From NCBI GenBank assembly GCA_023404805.1, contig JAEYAL010000023.1, positions 1 to 9,191 on the forward strand: 9,191 bases of DNA, read 5' to 3'. The position numbers and the translations under genes were made by a program. The notes beneath the pieces were generated by a model, which did not search any database, was not told where the DNA came from, and was given only the letters and a program-made list of their open reading frames with translations. This document shows positions 5,977-9,191 of this stretch, piece by piece. Each line of letters begins with the position of its first letter. Position 1 is the first letter of the stretch. This DNA is from Actinomycetes bacterium. Lineage in GTDB: Bacteria > Actinomycetota > Thermoleophilia > Solirubrobacterales > Solirubrobacteraceae.

Positions 5977-7158
5977 ATGCCGTCCCGGTCCAAGCCCGCT
6001 GAGCAGCTCTCCCTCCAGCAGCTGAACCGCGCGACGCTCGCCCGGCAGCACCTGATCGAGCGCACGACCGCGACCCCGGTCGAGGTCGCCGAGCGGCTTG
6101 TCGGGCTCCAGTCGCAGCTGCCCGGCCCGCCGTACACGGGCCTCTGGACCCGCATCAAGGGTTTTGCGTTCGACGACCTGGCAGGCTGCATCGCCAGCGG
6201 CGCTTTGGTGCGGATGGGCCTGATGCGCGGCACCATCCACGTCGTTTCCGCGCGTGACGCCGCCGGGCTCTGGGCGTTCATGGCGCCGTTCTACGAACGC
6301 AACCTCCTCAGCGTGCGCGGTCCTGCGCTCGAGGCGGCTGGCGTCGACCTGGCCGCGGCCGCCGCGCAGGCTGAGGCGCTGCTCGGCGGCAGGAGCCAGA
6401 CGCCGAAGGAGATCGGGGCGGTGCTCGCCGAGCACTGGCCAGAGGCGAACCCGTCGTGGCTCGGGTCGCTGCCGAAGTACCTGCTGCCGGTCGTGCAGGT
6501 GCCGCCCCGCGGCCTGTGGGGCCAGAGCGCGACGGCCACGTATGCGCTGCTGCGCGACTGGGTCGGCCGCGAGGACCCGGGCTACGAGGCGCGCGAGGTC
6601 GTCCGCCGCTACCTCGCCGGGTTCGGCCCCGCGAGTGTCGCCGACGCCCAGCAGTGGTGCGGCCGCAAAGGCCTGCGGGCCGCGTTCGACGAGCTCGGCG
6701 ACGAACTGGCCGTGCTCACCGGGCCCGACGGCAAGACCAAGCTCTATGACCTCGTCGACGGCCCGCGTCCCGGAGCCGACGTGCCCGCGCCGGTGCGGCT
6801 GCTGCCGGAGTGGGACAACGTCCTGCTCTCGTTCGCCGACCGCACCCGCGTGATCGACGACGACCGCCGCAAGGCGATCATGTCGGTGAACGGCATCAAC
6901 GACGCCGCGGTGCTCGTCGATGGCCGCGTCGAAGCGACCTGGAAGGCCGCGCCAGGCAAGGCGGGCGGGACGATCGCGGTCGCGCCGTTCGGCAAGCTCA
7001 CCACGGCGGTCCGCGGCGAGATCGAGGCCGAAGCGCACGCGCTGCTGGCTGCGATGGGCGACGGCTACGCAGGTGGCGATGTCGTGATCGAGCCCGACGG
7101 CGCCGCCTGGGCGCCGAGCTGGAAGGCGGCCCACAAACGCAGCGCGCCGACGGCGTGA
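5977..7158 (+). CDS. Winged-helix AlkZ-like DNA glycosylase family protein (copy B)
   Basis: 393 aa from ATG 5977. The frame is open further upstream, but that part lies over the VOC gene; copy C also starts 9-11 residues before the same LSLxxLNRATLARQ motif. HTH_42/AlkZ-like superfamily: winged-helix region (about 13-110), Q45-S46-Q47 at the position of the AlkZ QxQ catalytic motif, RGTIHVVSARDA (84-95) matching the conserved RxTxH...D segment, VPPRGLWG (175-182), RYLAGFGPASVADAQQWCG (211-229), and a C-terminal barrel with LLPEWDNVLLSFADRTRVIDDDR (275-297) and VLVDGRVEATWK (312-323). AlkZ removes alkylated bases and unhooks interstrand crosslinks. Whether this paralogue does so is inference from the QxQ triplet. 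No membrane segment or signal, so cytoplasmic. Close relative of the next gene, 67 bp away. Confidence 0.85.
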   Translation: MPSRSKPAEQLSLQQLNRATLARQHLIERTTATPVEVAERLVGLQSQLPGPPYTGLWTRIKGFAFDDLAGCIASGALVRMGLMRGTIHVVSARDAAGLWAFMAPFYERNLLSVRGPALEAAGVDLAAAAAQAEALLGGRSQTPKEIGAVLAEHWPEANPSWLGSLPKYLLPVVQVPPRGLWGQSATATYALLRDWVGREDPGYEAREVVRRYLAGFGPASVADAQQWCGRKGLRAAFDELGDELAVLTGPDGKTKLYDLVDGPRPGADVPAPVRLLPEWDNVLLSFADRTRVIDDDRRKAIMSVNGINDAAVLVDGRVEATWKAAPGKAGGTIAVAPFGKLTTAVRGEIEAEAHALLAAMGDGYAGGDVVIEPDGAAWAPSWKAAHKRSAPTA

Positions 7159-7164
7159 CCGCTT

Positions 7165-7182
7165 GGCCGCCGCCCGGCGGCC
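7165..7182 (+). terminator. GC-rich hairpin between the two AlkZ-like genes
   Basis: GGCCGCCG (7165-7172) is the exact reverse complement of CGGCGGCC (7175-7182). With a GCCC loop it gives a 7-bp all-GC stem, 6 nt after the copy B stop. It is followed by TCTTAGGT, not a true T-tract. It could attenuate read-through into copy C or protect the 3' end of the copy B message. In DNA this GC-rich, chance is possible. Confidence 0.35.
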
Positions 7183-7225
7183 TCTTAGGTCTGAAAGTGT
7201 CCGCAATCGGCGCGATGGTGGTGGC

Positions 7226-8377
7226 ATGCCGCGCGCCGCTGCCACGCCCGTCGCCAAGCTCAGCCTTGCGGAGCTCAATCGCGCGACGCTCGCCCGGCAG
7301 TTCCTGCTGGAGCGCACGGAGCGCACGGCGCTGGGGACGATCGAGCACCTCGTGGCGATGCAGTCCCAGGTGCCGGGTGCCCCGTTCACCGGGCTCTGGA
7401 GCCGCGTCGCAGGCTTCCAGTTCGACGACCTGTCGGCGCTGATGCTGGACCGGTCGGCGGTGCGGATGCTGACGCTGCGGTCGACTGTCCACCTTATGAG
7501 CGCCGCCGACGCCGCCGGCTTCCGGCCGCTCGCGCAGGTCGTGCTCGACCGCGAGTACCGGTCGGTGCGCAAGAAGGCGCTCGACGCAGCGGGCGTCGAT
7601 CCGGTGGAAGTAGCGGCGCGGGCGCGGGACCTGCTGGCGGAGCGCCCGCTCACCGCGGCGCAGATCGCCGACGTCACCTGCGCGCAGTGGCCGAGCGCGC
7701 CGCGCGACATGGTGTCTGCGGTGCCGCGGCTGTTGCTCCCGATGGTCCAGGTGCCGCCGCGCGGCCTGTGGGGCGGCGTCGGCCAGGCGACGTACGCGAT
7801 GTTCGAGGACTGGACCGGGCTAGAGCTCGATCCGCTGCCGCTGGAAACTGTCGTGAAGCGCTACCTGGCCGCCTACGGTCCGGCGACGGTGAAAGACGCC
7901 CAGCAGTGGTGCGGGCTGACGCGGCTCAAGGCGGTGTTCGATGGGCTCGGCGACGAGCTGGTGCAGTTCGAAGGGCCCAGCCGCGAGCGGCTGTACGACC
8001 TTTCAGACGCACCGCGGCCGGACGGCGCCACGCCCGCGCCGGTCCGGATCCTGCCGGAGTACGACAACGTCCTGCTCTCGCACGCCGACCGCACCCGCGT
8101 CGTCGACGACGACCGCCGGCTGTCGCTCCTGGCCGGCCCGCAGCTGATCGGGCCGACGGTGCTCGTCGACGGGCGCGTGGAGGCCACGGGCAAGATCGAT
8201 GCAGACGCCGCCGGCGGCCGGCTGCTCGTGCGGCCGTTCGCCGACTTCGGCGCCGATACGCGTGCAGAGATCGAGGCCGAAGGCGTGGCGCTGCTTGAGG
8301 CGATGGGCGGCAAGTACGCCGGCGGGCGCGTGGAGTTCGGCGAGGCTGGCAGCGGCTACGCGTTCGGCTGGGTCTGA
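7226..8377 (+). CDS. Winged-helix AlkZ-like DNA glycosylase family protein (copy C)
   Basis: 383 aa from ATG 7226. A TTG at 7163 would add 21 residues encoded across the hairpin and is not supported by alignment to copy B. Same domain order as copy B: LSLAELNRATLARQ (12-25), Q46-S47-Q48 at the AlkZ QxQ position, LRSTVHLMSAADA (84-96), VPPRGLWGG (176-184), RYLAAYGPATVKDAQQWCG (212-230), LPEYDNVLLSHADRTRVVDD (276-295) and a C-terminal KYAGGRVEF strand (363-371). Long blocks match copy B almost residue for residue, so the pair arose by tandem duplication, while the middle (about 96-165) has diverged. TWK of copy B is TGK here (321-323), which may alter the C-terminal barrel. Expected to be a cytoplasmic DNA-binding or DNA repair protein. 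GATGGT, 6 nt before the ATG, is a poor -10 candidate. The 3' end overlaps the opposing MFS gene by 22 nt. Confidence 0.85.
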   Translation: MPRAAATPVAKLSLAELNRATLARQFLLERTERTALGTIEHLVAMQSQVPGAPFTGLWSRVAGFQFDDLSALMLDRSAVRMLTLRSTVHLMSAADAAGFRPLAQVVLDREYRSVRKKALDAAGVDPVEVAARARDLLAERPLTAAQIADVTCAQWPSAPRDMVSAVPRLLLPMVQVPPRGLWGGVGQATYAMFEDWTGLELDPLPLETVVKRYLAAYGPATVKDAQQWCGLTRLKAVFDGLGDELVQFEGPSRERLYDLSDAPRPDGATPAPVRILPEYDNVLLSHADRTRVVDDDRRLSLLAGPQLIGPTVLVDGRVEATGKIDADAAGGRLLVRPFADFGADTRAEIEAEGVALLEAMGGKYAGGRVEFGEAGSGYAFGWV

Positions 8378-9191
8378 AGGGTTGCCCGCCCCGCCAGCGC
8401 CGCGGCCGCCCCGATGAGCGGTCCGACCGCGACGACGAGCAGCGCGTGCGAGGGATCGACATCGGCGAGCGCTCCGGCCGCCGCAGAGCCGACGGCGAGC
8501 CCGGACGCCTGCGCTGTCGTGATCCAGGTGAACGCCTCTGCCGAGCGCGGCGCGTCGGCGACGTGGTCGACGAGCTCGAACAGCGCGACGTTGATCAGGC
8601 CGTACGCGAGGCCCGCGACGGCCGCGACGGCGGTGAGGGGACCCGGCGCCGGGACGAGCAGCGCGAGCGGCAGCACGGCCGCCGCTGCAAGGGAGCCCCA
8701 GACGTAGCGCTGGACCGGTCCACCGCGAGCATGCGCGCCGCCGCTCCACAGCGACGCGACGATGCCGCCGATCGCAAGCCCGATGAACGGCGCGCCGGCG
8801 AGCAGGCGCGTCCCGGCATCGACGCTCAGCGCCGGCGCGGCGACCTCGAGTCCGCCGAGCCAGATCCCGGACGCGATGTCGCCGGCCATCAGCCACCGCA
8901 GCCCTGGGCTGTCGCGCAGGATCGAGCGCGGCGGTGCTGCGTCAGAGCGCTCCACGGCGCCGGGCGCTTCCTCCGCACGCGAGGGCGGGGTGGCAGCTGC
9001 GTGGACGTCCCGGGCTGCCATTCCGGGCTGCGCGCCAGGGTCCGTCGCCCGCGCTATGCCGGCGATCCCGACCGCGGCAGCTGCCGTGCCAGGCAGCAGG
9101 ACGCCGAGCGCGAGCGCTGGCGACGCCGCGGCAGCCAGGACGCTCACCGCCAGCGGGCTGGCGATCGCCGCGGTCTCGCCGAGCACAGCGT
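8356..9191 (-). CDS. MFS transporter, C-terminal part (5' end outside window)
   Basis: The stop (TAG) is at 8356-8358 and the frame stays open to the right edge. A GTG at 9186 is probably internal, because about 275 residues are too few and the encoded start (VLGETAAIASPLAVS) already matches the middle of an MFS protein. From that codon, hydrophobic segments fall at about 1-20, 23-46, 98-118, 127-146, 160-180, 183-203, 219-240 and 246-266. A polar loop at 47-95 corresponds to the central cytoplasmic loop between helices 6 and 7. SAEAFTWITTAQASGLAVGS (215-234) is typical of helix 11 in actinobacterial MFS exporters. Probably the last 8 of 12 helices; an inner-membrane transporter with unknown substrate, export being the more common role. 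It converges on copy C with a 22-nt overlap. Confidence 0.85.
   Translation of the reverse strand, partial: AVLGETAAIASPLAVSVLAAAASPALALGVLLPGTAAAAVGIAGIARATDPGAQPGMAARDVHAAATPPSRAEEAPGAVERSDAAPPRSILRDSPGLRWLMAGDIASGIWLGGLEVAAPALSVDAGTRLLAGAPFIGLAIGGIVASLWSGGAHARGGPVQRYVWGSLAAAAVLPLALLVPAPGPLTAVAAVAGLAYGLINVALFELVDHVADAPRSAEAFTWITTAQASGLAVGSAAAGALADVDPSHALLVVAVGPLIGAAAALAGRATLQTQPNA

Noticed and set aside
5581..7710. A 709-codon open frame on the - strand opposite the VOC gene and copies B and C.
   Set aside because: Same reasoning: it spans three real genes and their gaps, with composition typical of an antisense shadow.
9184..9186. GTG at 9186 as the true start of the MFS gene.
   Set aside because: The frame is open to the window edge and the encoded residues match the middle of an MFS protein, so the gene is cut by the window.

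Overview
The window comes from a very GC-rich actinobacterium, by eye above 70% G+C. The best guess is the Thermoleophilia / Solirubrobacterales type. Three things point there: the first gene has the export-signal style common in that group (RRLTYANVTATMALFLALGG) followed by a collagen-like stretch; miaA and dapF are adjacent, as in many actinobacteria; and several starts lack a Shine-Dalgarno sequence but have a TANNNT -10 element 6-8 nt upstream, as expected for leaderless mRNAs. The lineage call is inference. No RNA gene, IS element, CRISPR array or integrase was seen.

Layout. Bases 1-170 hold no gene I can support; the first 60 bases are almost pure G+C. At 171-965 (+) is an exported protein with ten collagen triplets and a pentapeptide-like repeat. 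It converges, 5 bp away, on a minus-strand pair (971-2980): a short-chain dehydrogenase/reductase followed by a winged-helix protein of the HTH_42/AlkZ-like superfamily (copy A). A 32-bp divergent gap separates the SDR gene from miaA (3013) and dapF (3936), which overlap by 4 nt. After a perfect 20-bp palindrome come a two-domain VOC (glyoxalase/extradiol-dioxygenase fold) protein (4892-5878) and two tandem AlkZ-like paralogues, copies B (5977-7158) and C (7226-8377). The 3' end of an MFS transporter gene (minus strand) overlaps copy C by 22 nt and runs off the right edge.

How the genes may work together. miaA (tRNA A37 prenylation) and dapF (lysine/peptidoglycan DAP branch) are housekeeping genes. 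Unusually, this DapF has serine where both catalytic cysteines should be, while the other substrate ligands are kept. The remainder looks like an accessory or stress set: three members of a superfamily that includes the crosslink-unhooking DNA glycosylases AlkZ and YcaQ, beside a VOC protein, an SDR and an MFS transporter. Copies B and C keep a Q-S-Q triplet at the position of the AlkZ QxQ motif; copy A has Q-D-S. A role in protection from genotoxins is a reasonable hypothesis but is not shown by the sequence.
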